Assembly (NCBI RefSeq): GCF_030010625.1
Contig: NZ_JASCXN010000016.1
Location: 83,096-147,095 of the forward strand
Source of the DNA: Streptomyces sp. CC208A
Lineage (GTDB): Bacteria > Actinomycetota > Actinomycetes > Streptomycetales > Streptomycetaceae
Length of the DNA stretch: 64,000 bases
Direction of reading: 5' to 3'
The notes under the pieces were generated by a model. It did no database searches. It was not told the origin of the DNA and worked only from the letters and a program-made list of their open reading frames with translations. Of this stretch, positions 1-7,591 are shown in pieces. The first letter of the stretch is position 1. Each line of letters begins with the position of its first letter. Position numbers and translations under genes: made by a program.

Positions 1-510
1 GCCGGCCATCGGCTCGTCCATGATCAGGAGTTCGGGCTCGGAGGCGAGCGCGCGGGCGATGAGGACCCGCTGGTGCTGGCCGCCGGAGAGCGCGGAGACG
101 GAGTCCTGGGCGCGGTCGGCGAGGCCGACCAGCTCCATGGCCCGGAGGATCGCGGCCCTGTCCGCCTTGGACGGCAGACCGAAGCGGCGGCGGGCCAGGC
201 GGCCGGAGGCGACGACCTCGCGGACGGTGGCGGGCACGCCGGCGGAGGCGGTGGTGCGCTGCGGTACGTAGCCGACCCTGGCCCAGTCGCGGAACCGCTT
301 CTGCTCGGTGCCGAACAGCTCGATGGTGCCGCCGGTCAGCGGCACCTGGCCGATGACGGAGCGGACGGCGGTGGACTTGCCGGAGCCGTTGGCGCCGAGC
401 AGGGCGACGACCTCACCGCGGTGGACGGTGAGGTCGACGCCCCGGAGGACGGGGCGGGCGCCGAGGGCGGCGGTGGCTCCGCGGACGGAGATGACGGGCG
501 CGTCGCTCAC
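1..510 (-). CDS. znuC: Zinc/manganese ABC transporter ATPase, 3' end outside the window
   Basis: This is the ATP-binding subunit of a cluster-9 metal ABC importer, which would power metal uptake through a membrane permease. The protein starts at a GTG (MSDAPVISVRG) behind a GGAGG site. It shows the Walker A motif GANGSGKS, a Q-loop (YVPQRT), the signature LSGGQHQR and Walker B LLIMDEP, after which it runs off the left edge. It lies 26 bp downstream of the binding-protein gene on the same strand, so the two are probably co-transcribed. The permease, and perhaps the zinc regulator Zur, would be expected beyond the left edge. Zinc is favoured over manganese because of the His-rich binding protein and the Zur-like box upstream of it. 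Only the N-terminal 170 residues are visible. Confidence 0.9.
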   Translation of the reverse strand, partial: MSDAPVISVRGATAALGARPVLRGVDLTVHRGEVVALLGANGSGKSTAVRSVIGQVPLTGGTIELFGTEQKRFRDWARVGYVPQRTTASAGVPATVREVVASGRLARRRFGLPSKADRAAILRAMELVGLADRAQDSVSALSGGQHQRVLIARALASEPELLIMDEPMAG

Positions 511-536
511 GGGTGCCTCCTGCGTACGGGGGTGGA

Positions 537-1532
537 TCACTTGGCGCCGAGGGCCTTCTGCAGCGCGGCGAGGTTCGCGCGCATGACCTCGATGTAGTCA
601 TCGCCCTTCGACTGGTCCGTGATTCCCTCCAGCGGGTCGAGCACGTCGGTCTTCAGTCCGGTGTCGGCGGCGAGGGTCTTCGCGGTCTTGTCGCTCGCGA
701 GCGTCTCGAAGAAGACGGTGGTGACCTTGTCGGCCTTCGCGATGTCCTGGAGTTCCTTGATGCGGGCGGGGCTCGGCTCGGACTCGGGGTCCATGCCGGA
801 GATGCCCTCCTGCTCCAGGTGGTAGCGCTCGGCGAGGTAGCCGAAGGCGGAGTGGGTGGTGATGAAGGTGCGGGTCTCGGTGTTCTTGAGGCCCTTCTCG
901 AAGGCGGTGTCCAGGGCGCCGAGCTTCTCCACGAGGGCGGCGGTGTTCGCCTGGTAGTCGGCGGCGTGGGCCGGGTCCGCCTTCTCCAGGGCGGTGCCGA
1001 CGCCCTTGGCGACCTCGGCGTACTTCACGGGGTCGAGCCAGATGTGCGGGTCGGTGCCGGCCTCGGAGCCGTGGTCGTCGTGGGACTCCTCGCCCTCGTG
1101 GGACTCCTCGCCCTCGTGGCCGTGGTCGTGGCCTTCGCCGGCTTCGGTGCCGTGGGCTTCGAGGGTGGTGAGGGTGGCGGCGTCGATCGTGTTCTTCACG
1201 CCGGCCTGGGCGATGGCCTCGTCGACGGCGGGCTGGATGCCCTTGAGGTAGAGGATGACGTCGGCCTTGCCGAGCTCGCCGATCTGCTTCGGCTTGAGCT
1301 CCAGGTCGTGGGGTTCGACGCCGGGCTTGGTGAGCGTGTTGACGGCCACGTGGCCGCCGCCTATCTGCTCGGCCAGGTACTGCATGGGGTAGAACGACGC
1401 GACGACGTCCAGCTTGCCGTCGGTGCCCTTGTCGGCGGCCGAGGAGCTTCCGCCGCAGGCGGAGAGGGTGACGAGACCGAGGGCGACGGCTCCGGCGACG
1501 GCGGTGGCGGGTATCAGACGGCGTACGTTCAT
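537..1532 (-). CDS. znuA: Zinc ABC transporter substrate-binding lipoprotein
   Basis: This is the extracytoplasmic binding protein of a high-affinity zinc importer (cluster A-I). The start MNVRRLIPAT was chosen because the promoter and Zur-like box end right at it. The N-terminus is a lipoprotein signal with lipobox LSAC followed by GGSSS. Residues about 110-160 form a His/Asp/Glu-rich loop (GHDHGHEGEESHEGEE and continuing), typical of zinc rather than manganese binding proteins. It is followed by the conserved DPHIWLDP, and a later His sits in TTHSAFGYLAERY. The length of 331 residues is normal for the family. It is the first gene of the operon with znuC. Direct sight of the His loop and lipobox makes the family secure; the exact metal is inferred. 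Confidence 0.92.
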   Translation of the reverse strand: MNVRRLIPATAVAGAVALGLVTLSACGGSSSAADKGTDGKLDVVASFYPMQYLAEQIGGGHVAVNTLTKPGVEPHDLELKPKQIGELGKADVILYLKGIQPAVDEAIAQAGVKNTIDAATLTTLEAHGTEAGEGHDHGHEGEESHEGEESHDDHGSEAGTDPHIWLDPVKYAEVAKGVGTALEKADPAHAADYQANTAALVEKLGALDTAFEKGLKNTETRTFITTHSAFGYLAERYHLEQEGISGMDPESEPSPARIKELQDIAKADKVTTVFFETLASDKTAKTLAADTGLKTDVLDPLEGITDQSKGDDYIEVMRANLAALQKALGAK

Positions 1533-1569
1533 GACACTCATTTTCAACAAAATTGGAAACGGTTGTCAA
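1532..1569 (-). promoter_or_regulatory. znuA promoter with Zur-like box, predicted leaderless
   Basis: Reading the minus strand, TTGACA (1569-1564) is followed after 18 bp by GAAAAT (1545-1540). That would place the transcription start about 7 bp further on, essentially at the A of the ATG at 1532. The 15-mer TGAAAATGAGTGTCA (1546-1532) matches the Zur palindrome TGAAAATGATTTTCA at 13 of 15 positions and covers the -10 and the predicted start. Zur-zinc binding here would block transcription. The mRNA would be leaderless, which fits the poor ribosome site in front of this ATG. Confidence 0.7.
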
Positions 1570-1709
1570 TTGCCTTGCACGGCTCCCGGGTGTGGCCCTG
1601 CCCACCCTCCACCCCGCCCCCGCCCGAGGCCGAACCGATTTGATAACCCGCCCATGGGCGCCGGTAACCTGAGGCATTCGCACTTCGTCGTCGTAATGAA
1701 GAGAGCACC

Positions 1710-3092
1710 GTGGCCGCCGACAAGATCGACACCATCGTCAGCCTCAGCAAGCGCCGTGGCTTCGTTTTCCCCTGCAGTGAGATCTACGGTGGTCAGCGCG
1801 CCGCCTGGGACTACGGGCACCTGGGCGTCGAGCTCAAGGAGAACATCAAGCGCCAGTGGTGGCGTTACATGGTCACCTCGCGCGAGGACGTCGTCGGCAT
1901 CGACTCGTCGGTCATCCTGGCCACCGAGGTCTGGGAGGCCTCCGGCCACGTCGCGACCTTCACCGACCCGCTGACCGAGTGCACCTCCTGCCACAAGCGC
2001 TTCCGCGCCGACCACCTGGAGGAGGCGTACGAGGAGAAGCACGGCCGTCTCCCCGAGAACGGCCTCGCCGACCTCAACTGCCCCAACTGCGGCAACAAGG
2101 GCACCTTCACCGAGCCCAAGCAGTTCTCCGGCCTGCTCTCCACCCACCTCGGCCCGACCCAGGACAGCGGCTCCGTCGCCTACCTGCGCCCCGAGACCGC
2201 CCAGGGCATCTTCACCAACTTCTCCCAGGTCCAGACGACCGCGCGCAAGAAGCCCCCGTTCGGCATCGCGCAGATGGGCAAGTCCTTCCGGAACGAGATC
2301 ACTCCGGGCAACTTCATCTTCCGGACCCGCGAGTTCGAGCAGATGGAGATGGAGTTCTTCGTCAAGCCGGGCGAGGACGAGCAGTGGCAGGAGTACTGGA
2401 TGCAGCAGCGCTGGAACTGGTACACCGGCCTCGGCCTGCGCGAGGAGAACATGCGCTGGTACGAGCACCCGCAGGAGAAGCTCTCCCACTACTCGAAGCG
2501 CACCGCCGACATCGAGTACCGCTTCTCCTTCGGCGGCAGCGAGTGGGGCGAGCTGGAGGGCGTCGCCAACCGCACCGACTACGACCTGAGCGCCCACTCC
2601 AAGGCCTCCGGCGCCAACCTGACCTACCTGGACCAGGAGTCCGGCGAGCGTTACACGCCGTACGTCATCGAGCCCGCCGCCGGTGTCGGCCGCACCATGC
2701 TCGCCTTCCTCCTCGACGCGTACACCGAGGACGAGGCCCCCAACGCCAAGGGCGTCATGGAGAAGCGCGTCGTGCTCCGCCTCGACCACCGCCTGGCCCC
2801 GGTCAAGGCCGCGGTCCTGCCGCTCTCCCGCAACCCGCAGCTCTCCCCGAAGGCCAAGGGCCTCGCGGCGGACCTGCGCCAGAACTGGAACATCGACTTC
2901 GACGACGCCGGCGCCATCGGCCGCCGCTACCGCCGCCAGGACGAGATCGGCACGCCGTACTGCGTCACCGTCGACTTCGACACCCTTGAGGACGACGCGG
3001 TGACCGTGCGCGAGCGCGACACCATGAAGCAGGAGCGCGTCTCCCTCGACCAGATCCAGAGCTACCTGGCCACCCGCCTCATCGGCTGCTGA
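1710..3092 (+). CDS. glyS: Glycyl-tRNA synthetase, homodimeric class II type
   Basis: The enzyme charges tRNA-Gly with glycine in the cytoplasm. The 460-residue protein begins at GTG (MAADKIDTIVSL). Class II motifs are visible: motif 2 in FRNEITPGNFIFRTREFEQM and motif 3 in EPAAGVGRTML. A zinc-type insertion (CTSCHKRF, then CPNCGNKG) lies near residues 90-130. The C-terminal anticodon-binding domain includes APVKAAVLPL. The gene is monocistronic between the znu operon, which is divergent, and a strong terminator at 3113-3148. Length and motifs match the single-chain actinobacterial type, not the alpha/beta type. Confidence 0.97.
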   Translation: MAADKIDTIVSLSKRRGFVFPCSEIYGGQRAAWDYGHLGVELKENIKRQWWRYMVTSREDVVGIDSSVILATEVWEASGHVATFTDPLTECTSCHKRFRADHLEEAYEEKHGRLPENGLADLNCPNCGNKGTFTEPKQFSGLLSTHLGPTQDSGSVAYLRPETAQGIFTNFSQVQTTARKKPPFGIAQMGKSFRNEITPGNFIFRTREFEQMEMEFFVKPGEDEQWQEYWMQQRWNWYTGLGLREENMRWYEHPQEKLSHYSKRTADIEYRFSFGGSEWGELEGVANRTDYDLSAHSKASGANLTYLDQESGERYTPYVIEPAAGVGRTMLAFLLDAYTEDEAPNAKGVMEKRVVLRLDHRLAPVKAAVLPLSRNPQLSPKAKGLAADLRQNWNIDFDDAGAIGRRYRRQDEIGTPYCVTVDFDTLEDDAVTVRERDTMKQERVSLDQIQSYLATRLIGC

Positions 3093-3112
3093 CCTCCACG
3101 GTCGTCCACGGC

Positions 3113-3148
3113 AGAGCCCCCGGTCCGGAGCGTCGGACCGGGGGCTCT
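3113..3148. terminator. Hairpin between glyS and the converging membrane-protein gene
   Basis: A perfect 14-bp stem, AGAGCCCCCGGTCC (3113-3126) with GGACCGGGGGCTCT (3135-3148), encloses an 8-nt loop. There is no long T run, as is usual in Streptomyces. It can serve both converging genes. Confidence 0.8.
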
Positions 3149-3164
3149 CCCGTACGTGAGGAAC

Positions 3165-3872
3165 TCAGGCCGCGGCAGCCGCCGCCGCTGCCTCCGCCTC
3201 GGCCTGCCGCCGGGCCCCCTCGGCCGCCCGGCGCTTGCCGAACCAGGCCGTCCAGACGCCGAGCGCGCCGAGCACGGCGTAGAGCATGACCGGGCTGACC
3301 ACCACCATGGTGTCGGTCGGCAGGGCGTACGCCAGCGCGATCCGCACCGCCGCCTCCGCCACGTACGCCACGCCCCACACCAGCGTCATCGTGCGCATGG
3401 TGGAGCGGAAGCCCTCGTACTGCCACAGCCCGTTCCACCAGGCGGTGGACTCCGGGGTGCCGTCGGTGGCGAACTTCCGACCGAAGTAGAACATCAGCGG
3501 GCGCGGCGCGAGCAGGGTGACGAGACAGAGCAGCCCGAACAGGCCGGTCACGCCGGAGTCCTTGATCAGCAGTGCGCGGGCGGTGTGCGCGCCGATCAGC
3601 GAGACGAGGGCGGTGATCACCAGGAAGACCAGGGTGACGAGCGCGAACTCGTCGAGCTTGCGCCGCCAGGCCACCATGATCGCGCTGTCGAGCACCGGCC
3701 AGGCGCTGCTGAGCAGCAGCGCCGAGAACTCGGACCAGCCGTGGTCCCCGGTCAGGACGTTGTACGTGACGATCGGCGCCACCACGTTGAGGCCGATGGT
3801 CAGGAACCAGCCGAGCGCGGCGGCCTTTCCGGAGCGGGCCGGCGGTCCGGCGGGCTGTTCGGTGACGGACAT
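3165..3872 (-). CDS. VC0807-family multi-pass membrane protein
   Basis: The 235-residue protein has about six hydrophobic segments, beginning with ALGWFLTIGLNVVAPIVTYNVLTG and ending with MLYAVLGALGVWTAWFG. The C-terminal tail is charged and then Ala-rich (ending in EAEAAAAAAAAA). The pattern matches small uncharacterised integral membrane proteins annotated as VC0807 family; no catalytic motif is seen. It converges on glyS across a shared hairpin. Its 3' Ala run comes from GCC/GCG codon repeats. No function can be assigned beyond membrane location. Confidence 0.75.
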   Translation of the reverse strand: MSVTEQPAGPPARSGKAAALGWFLTIGLNVVAPIVTYNVLTGDHGWSEFSALLLSSAWPVLDSAIMVAWRRKLDEFALVTLVFLVITALVSLIGAHTARALLIKDSGVTGLFGLLCLVTLLAPRPLMFYFGRKFATDGTPESTAWWNGLWQYEGFRSTMRTMTLVWGVAYVAEAAVRIALAYALPTDTMVVVSPVMLYAVLGALGVWTAWFGKRRAAEGARRQAEAEAAAAAAAA

Positions 3873-3956
3873 GGTGCGTTCCCCCTGAGGTGTGTGGTCG
3901 GGGAAACGTTAGTCAGGTGCAGGACAGGAAGAGGGAAACTCCGGGCCAAATGATCT

Positions 3957-4550
3957 TCAAGGCCGGCGCAGCGCCCGCAGGACCAGGGAGACGACGGCCC
4001 GGAAGGCCGTCTCGATGCCCGGCGCGGACCAGTCGGCGGCGTGGGCCGGGTCGTGGAAGCGGTCGGTGGCGTCGAAGACGGCGCGGGCGGTGACGGCGAC
4101 ATCGGGATCGGGGGAGGCGAAGATCCCGTCCCGGACCCCGTCCGCGAGGATGGCGGCGATCTGCTCCACCAGGTGCTCCACGTGCCGGTCGACCACCGCG
4201 CTGTTCTCGCCGATGAGGACCATGAACGTCGCCATCAGCTCCGGGTCGCCGCCGGCCTTCTGCCGCTTGAGCGCGAAGAGGCGGTCCAGCCAGCCGGACA
4301 GCCGCTCGTCGGCGGGGCCCGGACCCTCGGCGTACGGGCGGAGCTCGACGACGTTCCGCTCCAGCCACCGCTCGGTGACCGCCTCGCGCAGCGCCGCCTT
4401 GGTGCGGAAGTGGCGGTAGACGCTGCCGTGGCTGACGCCGAGCGCCCGGGCCACGTCCACGACCGTCGCCTTCGCGGGGCCGTACCGCCGCAGCACCTCC
4501 TCGGTGGCTTCGAGGATGCGCTCGGCGGTGAGGGTTTCGGTGGCGGCCAT
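3957..4550 (-). CDS. TetR-family repressor, probable autoregulator and controller of the neighbouring aldo/keto reductase
   Basis: The 197-residue protein has an N-terminal TetR helix-turn-helix at about residues 10-55 (RILEATEEVLRRYG, then VARALGVSHGSVYRHFRTKA). A C-terminal helical ligand/dimer domain follows. It lies directly downstream of the reductase gene on the same strand, 16 bp from its stop. A perfect palindrome ends at its start codon, which indicates autoregulation. A longer palindrome in front of the reductase shares the TGACAG/CTGTCA half-site and is the natural second target. The inducing ligand is unknown. Confidence 0.9.
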   Translation of the reverse strand: MAATETLTAERILEATEEVLRRYGPAKATVVDVARALGVSHGSVYRHFRTKAALREAVTERWLERNVVELRPYAEGPGPADERLSGWLDRLFALKRQKAGGDPELMATFMVLIGENSAVVDRHVEHLVEQIAAILADGVRDGIFASPDPDVAVTARAVFDATDRFHDPAHAADWSAPGIETAFRAVVSLVLRALRRP

Positions 4551-4573
4551 GCACTGACAGTACCTGTCAGTGC
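4551..4573. promoter_or_regulatory. Perfect palindrome at the start of the TetR gene (operator)
   Basis: GCACTGACAG (4551-4560) is followed by TAC and then its exact reverse complement CTGTCAGTGC (4564-4573). It sits between the aldo/keto reductase stop codon, which it overlaps, and the ATG of the repressor. This is the position expected for TetR autoregulation. Confidence 0.75.
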
Positions 4574-5574
4574 TCGCTGTCCAGGTGTGCCATCTGCGCG
4601 GCCGGATAGCGCTCGCCGGCGGCGGCGCCGGCCGGGACGGCCTCCTCGATCGCGGCCAGGTCGGCCGCGTCGAGGACGACGTCCAGGGCGCCCAGCGCCT
4701 CGGCGAGCCGGGTCCGGGTCCGGGCGCCGACCAGCGGCACGATGTCCTCGCCCTGCGCCAGGACCCAGGCGATCGCGGTCTGCGCGACCGAGACGCCCTT
4801 GGCCTCGGCGACGGCCCGCAGCCGCTCCACCAGGTCGAGGTTGCGGTGCAGGTTCTCGCCCTGGAACCGCGGGCTCATCCCCCGGAAGTCACCGGCCGAC
4901 AGAGCGCGGTCGCGGGTGAAGTGGCCGCTGATCAGGCCGCGGGAGAGGACCCCGTACGCGGTGACGCCGACGCCCAGCTCGCGGGCGGCCGGCAGGATCT
5001 TCTCCTCGATGCCCCGGGAGATCAGCGAGTACTCGATCTGGAGGTCCGCGATCGGCGCGACGGCGGCGGCCCGGCGCAGGGTGTCCGCACCGACCTCGGA
5101 GAGGCCGATGTGCCGCACGTGCCCGGCCTCGACCAGCTCGGCGATGGCGCCGACGGTCTCCTCGACCGGCACGTCCGGGTCGACGCGGGCGATCCGGTAG
5201 ACGTCGATGTGGTCGGTGCCGAGCCGCTGGAGCGAGTACGCGGCGAAGTTCTTCACCGCGTCCGGCCGCCCGTCATACCCGGTGAACCCGCCCTCGACCG
5301 TTCGCAGCGCACCGAACTTCACGCTGGTCAAGGCCTGTTCGCGCAGGGCGGCGGGTGCGGTCCGCAGGGCCTCGTTGATGAGCAGCTCGTTGTGGCCCAT
5401 CCCGTAGAAGTCGCCGGTGTCGAGCAGGGTCACGCCGGCCTCCAGGGCCGCGTGGATGGTCGCGATCGACTCGGCCCGGTCAGCCTCGCCGTACAGCGCG
5501 GACATGCCCATGCAGCCGAGCCCGAGCGCGGAGACGGCGGGGCCGGTGGTGCCGAGGGGGCGGGTGGGAAGCAT
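4567..5574 (-). CDS. Aldo/keto reductase (YajO/pyridoxal reductase-like group)
   Basis: The 335-residue NADPH-dependent oxidoreductase has a TIM-barrel fold. The start MLPTRPLGTTG was chosen for the AGGAG site in front of it; the open frame continues upstream through the palindrome and is not likely translated. Visible signatures are LGLGCMGMSALYG, the catalytic-Asp/Tyr region DTGDFYGMGHNELL, the Lys strand SVKFG, and the cofactor-binding C-terminus IVPLVGARTRTRL. One unusual point is that the active-site His seen in many members (usually in HR.D) is replaced, reading VYRIARVDPD here. The gene is probably induced when the TetR repressor downstream is released from the palindrome at 5621-5660. 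Its substrate is unknown. Confidence 0.9.
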   Translation of the reverse strand: MLPTRPLGTTGPAVSALGLGCMGMSALYGEADRAESIATIHAALEAGVTLLDTGDFYGMGHNELLINEALRTAPAALREQALTSVKFGALRTVEGGFTGYDGRPDAVKNFAAYSLQRLGTDHIDVYRIARVDPDVPVEETVGAIAELVEAGHVRHIGLSEVGADTLRRAAAVAPIADLQIEYSLISRGIEEKILPAARELGVGVTAYGVLSRGLISGHFTRDRALSAGDFRGMSPRFQGENLHRNLDLVERLRAVAEAKGVSVAQTAIAWVLAQGEDIVPLVGARTRTRLAEALGALDVVLDAADLAAIEEAVPAGAAAGERYPAAQMAHLDSEH

Positions 5575-5620
5575 GGCGGTCTCCTGAGGGGAGGAAGGGG
5601 AGGGGGCCCTACAACCATGA

Positions 5621-5660
5621 CATGACCGATGACAGATTTCAATATCTGTCATCGGTCATG
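5621..5660. promoter_or_regulatory. Perfect 17-bp inverted repeat upstream of the aldo/keto reductase
   Basis: CATGACCGATGACAGAT (5621-5637) and its exact reverse complement (5644-5660) flank TTCAAT, giving a 40-bp dyad. The arms contain TGACAG/CTGTCA, shared with the palindrome at the TetR gene, plus a second TGACCG half-site in each arm, enough for two TetR dimers. It ends 47 bp upstream of the reductase start. Confidence 0.75.
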
Positions 5661-5807
5661 TGGGGGGGCTGGAAAAACCGGGTGCACCGCCCCGAACCAC
5701 CCCGCTACGGTGCGGGCATGTTTGCTCACCTCCCGATTTACGAGTGAGAGCGGCGCCGCTCCGGCGGACCGACGACCACCGCACACCTCACCGAAGGGGA
5801 GACCCCC

Positions 5808-5990
5808 GTGGCCAAGAGCCGTAACAACCTCCTCGGCGTGGGCGGACAGCGCAAGAAGCTGTCCCGCGCCGACCAGCAGGGCGCCCGCCAGGGCCGCGCC
5901 GCCGACCGCACCTCCGCGGAGGCCCGCAAGCAGGACCTCCTGAAGAAGATGCGCGAGCGCAACCAGAGCGCCGACACCTCGGAGAAGTAA
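5808..5990 (+). CDS. Small basic DUF6243-type protein
   Basis: This is a 60-residue highly charged protein (starting MAKSRNNLLGVGGQRKK) with no cysteine, tryptophan or membrane segment. It starts at GTG after a GAAGGGGAG site. It resembles the small Streptomyces family DUF6243, which has no known function. The abundance of Lys, Arg, Gln and Ala suggests a flexible or nucleic-acid-associated protein, but that is a guess. It is monocistronic and followed by a strong hairpin. Confidence 0.75.
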   Translation: MAKSRNNLLGVGGQRKKLSRADQQGARQGRAADRTSAEARKQDLLKKMRERNQSADTSEK

Positions 5991-5997
5991 CCGACCG

Positions 5998-6033
5998 GAA
6001 GGGCCCGGACCGCACCTGCGGTCCGGGCCCTTC
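5998..6033. terminator. Hairpin between the small DUF6243 gene and the converging MFS gene
   Basis: A perfect 17-bp stem, GAAGGGCCCGGACCGCA (5998-6014) with its reverse complement (6017-6033), has a 2-nt gap, so the real loop will be a few bases larger. It probably terminates both converging genes. Confidence 0.85.
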
Positions 6034-6044
6034 GCCGTGTCCGT

Positions 6045-7490
6045 TCAGCCGGTGTGCTCCGCCGCCCTCGGCAGCCGGAGGGCGTACAGACCGGCCAGGA
6101 GGGCCAGGGTCAGCTGGATCAGGAGGGTCGTGGCCAGGGCCGTGCTCAGGGGGGCCGTCGCGGCCAGGGACAGGAAGAGCGAGCCCAGGGTCGCCACGCC
6201 CAGGGCCAGGGCCGACTGCTGGGTCGTCACCAGGACGCCGCTGCCGACGCCCGCGCGGTCCGCCGGGATGTGGGCGAGGACCACCCGGAAGAGGACCGGG
6301 AGCTGGAGGCCCTGGCCCAGGCCCGCCGCCGCCATGCCCGGCGCCAGGGTCCACGGGGTGACGTCCGGCCAGGAGCGCAGGACCGTCCACGCCAGCATGC
6401 CGAGGCCTGCCGCCTGGAGGACCGCGCCCGCCGGGATCACCCGGGTGCCCCAGCGGGCCACGAGCCGGGGGCCCGCGAGGGAGGCCGCGAAGAAGGCCAG
6501 GGCCATCGGGACGAGCGCCGCGCCCGACGCGATCGGGCCCAGCTCCAGGCCCTGCTGGAGGGCCACCGCGATCACCAGGAGGAAGCCGCCGAAGCCGCCC
6601 GAGAGGGGCAGGACGAGGGCGAGGGCCCGGCGGAGGGGGAGCAGGCGGAGGAGGGACGGCGGGACGAGGGGGGTGCCGCCCCGGAGTTCCGTGCGCCGCT
6701 CCGTGCGCCAGAACGCCGCCGCCAGGAGCGGGAACGCGGCGAGCGCGCCCCACGTCCACAGCGGCCACCCCGCCGCCCTGCCCTCCGTCAGCGGGAGAAG
6801 GAGCGAGACCAGGGCGAGGGCCAGGAGGACCGTGCCCCGCACGTCCAGGGGCGCCGGGGCCGCCGCGCGGGTCTCCGGGACCGCGCGGAGTACCAGGGGG
6901 AGGGCGAGCAGCACCACCGGCACGTTCACCAGGAAGGCCGCGCGCCAGCCGAGGCCCGCCACGTCGGCGGCGACCAGCAGGCCGCCCAGGATCTGGCCGG
7001 AGACGAACGCGAGCCCGTTGGTCGCCCCGTACAGGCCGATCGCCCTCGCCCGGCGGGCGCCCGCCGTCGAGGAGTGAAGGGTCGCGAGCACCTGCGGCAG
7101 CAGGAGCGCCGCCGCGGCACCCTGTGCCACCCTGGCCGCCACCAGCGCCCCGGCGCTCGGGGCGAGGCCGCAGAGCAGGGACGTCACGCCGAAGGCCACC
7201 AGGCCCGCCAGGAAGAGCCGCCGCCGGCCGAAGAGGTCGCCGAGCCGGCCGCCGAGCACCAGCAGGACCGCGTACGCCAGGCCGTACCCGGCGACGACCA
7301 GTTCGAGGAGCGCCTCGCCCGCGCCGAGGTCACGGCCGATCGACGGCAGGGCGACGTTGACGATGAAGAAGTCGACCAGGGGCAGCGCGGCCCCCAGGAG
7401 GACGGTGAACAGGCCCAGGGAGCCGAGAGCCGGCGCCGGGGCGGTGCGGGCGAGGGGACGGGGACGGGACGGTCGGGTTGTCGTGGTCAC
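6045..7490 (-). CDS. MFS drug:H+ antiporter (DHA2-like)
   Basis: The 481-residue protein has about 14 hydrophobic segments. The GTG start (MTTTTRPSRP) was chosen over the upstream frame because the intergenic operators lie just beyond it. The family motif A region is GGRLGDLFGRRRLFLAG after the second helix, and an early helix contains PLVDFFIVNVALPSIGRDL (motif D1 of 14-TM exporters). Its likely role is export of a toxic compound. It is divergent from an XRE regulator, with three related dyads in the 100-bp gap. This is the usual arrangement of a local regulator controlling its exporter. Substrate unknown. Confidence 0.9.
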   Translation of the reverse strand: MTTTTRPSRPRPLARTAPAPALGSLGLFTVLLGAALPLVDFFIVNVALPSIGRDLGAGEALLELVVAGYGLAYAVLLVLGGRLGDLFGRRRLFLAGLVAFGVTSLLCGLAPSAGALVAARVAQGAAAALLLPQVLATLHSSTAGARRARAIGLYGATNGLAFVSGQILGGLLVAADVAGLGWRAAFLVNVPVVLLALPLVLRAVPETRAAAPAPLDVRGTVLLALALVSLLLPLTEGRAAGWPLWTWGALAAFPLLAAAFWRTERRTELRGGTPLVPPSLLRLLPLRRALALVLPLSGGFGGFLLVIAVALQQGLELGPIASGAALVPMALAFFAASLAGPRLVARWGTRVIPAGAVLQAAGLGMLAWTVLRSWPDVTPWTLAPGMAAAGLGQGLQLPVLFRVVLAHIPADRAGVGSGVLVTTQQSALALGVATLGSLFLSLAATAPLSTALATTLLIQLTLALLAGLYALRLPRAAEHTG

Positions 7491-7517
7491 GTTTCCGACC
7501 TTCGGCGCCCCGCCCGC

Positions 7518-7565
7518 CTGGTACCAGAGTCTCCTCATCCTGGTATCAGGACTGCCTGGCACCGG
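7518..7565. promoter_or_regulatory. Three related dyads between the divergent MFS and XRE genes
   Basis: CTGGTACCAG (7518-7527, perfect palindrome), CTGGTATCAG (7540-7549, 9 of 10 alike) and CTGGCACCGG (7556-7565) occupy the control region. They are candidate operators for the XRE/MmyB-type regulator encoded to the right. Confidence 0.6.
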
Positions 7566-7591
7566 GGTCTGCGGGCGGGCAGTCTGGGATC

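Noticed and set aside
6045..7490. Nitrate/nitrite antiporter linked to nasA and nirBD
   Set aside because: The protein has the 14-helix drug-exporter pattern and its own divergent regulator. Nitrate signature motifs of NarK proteins are not seen.
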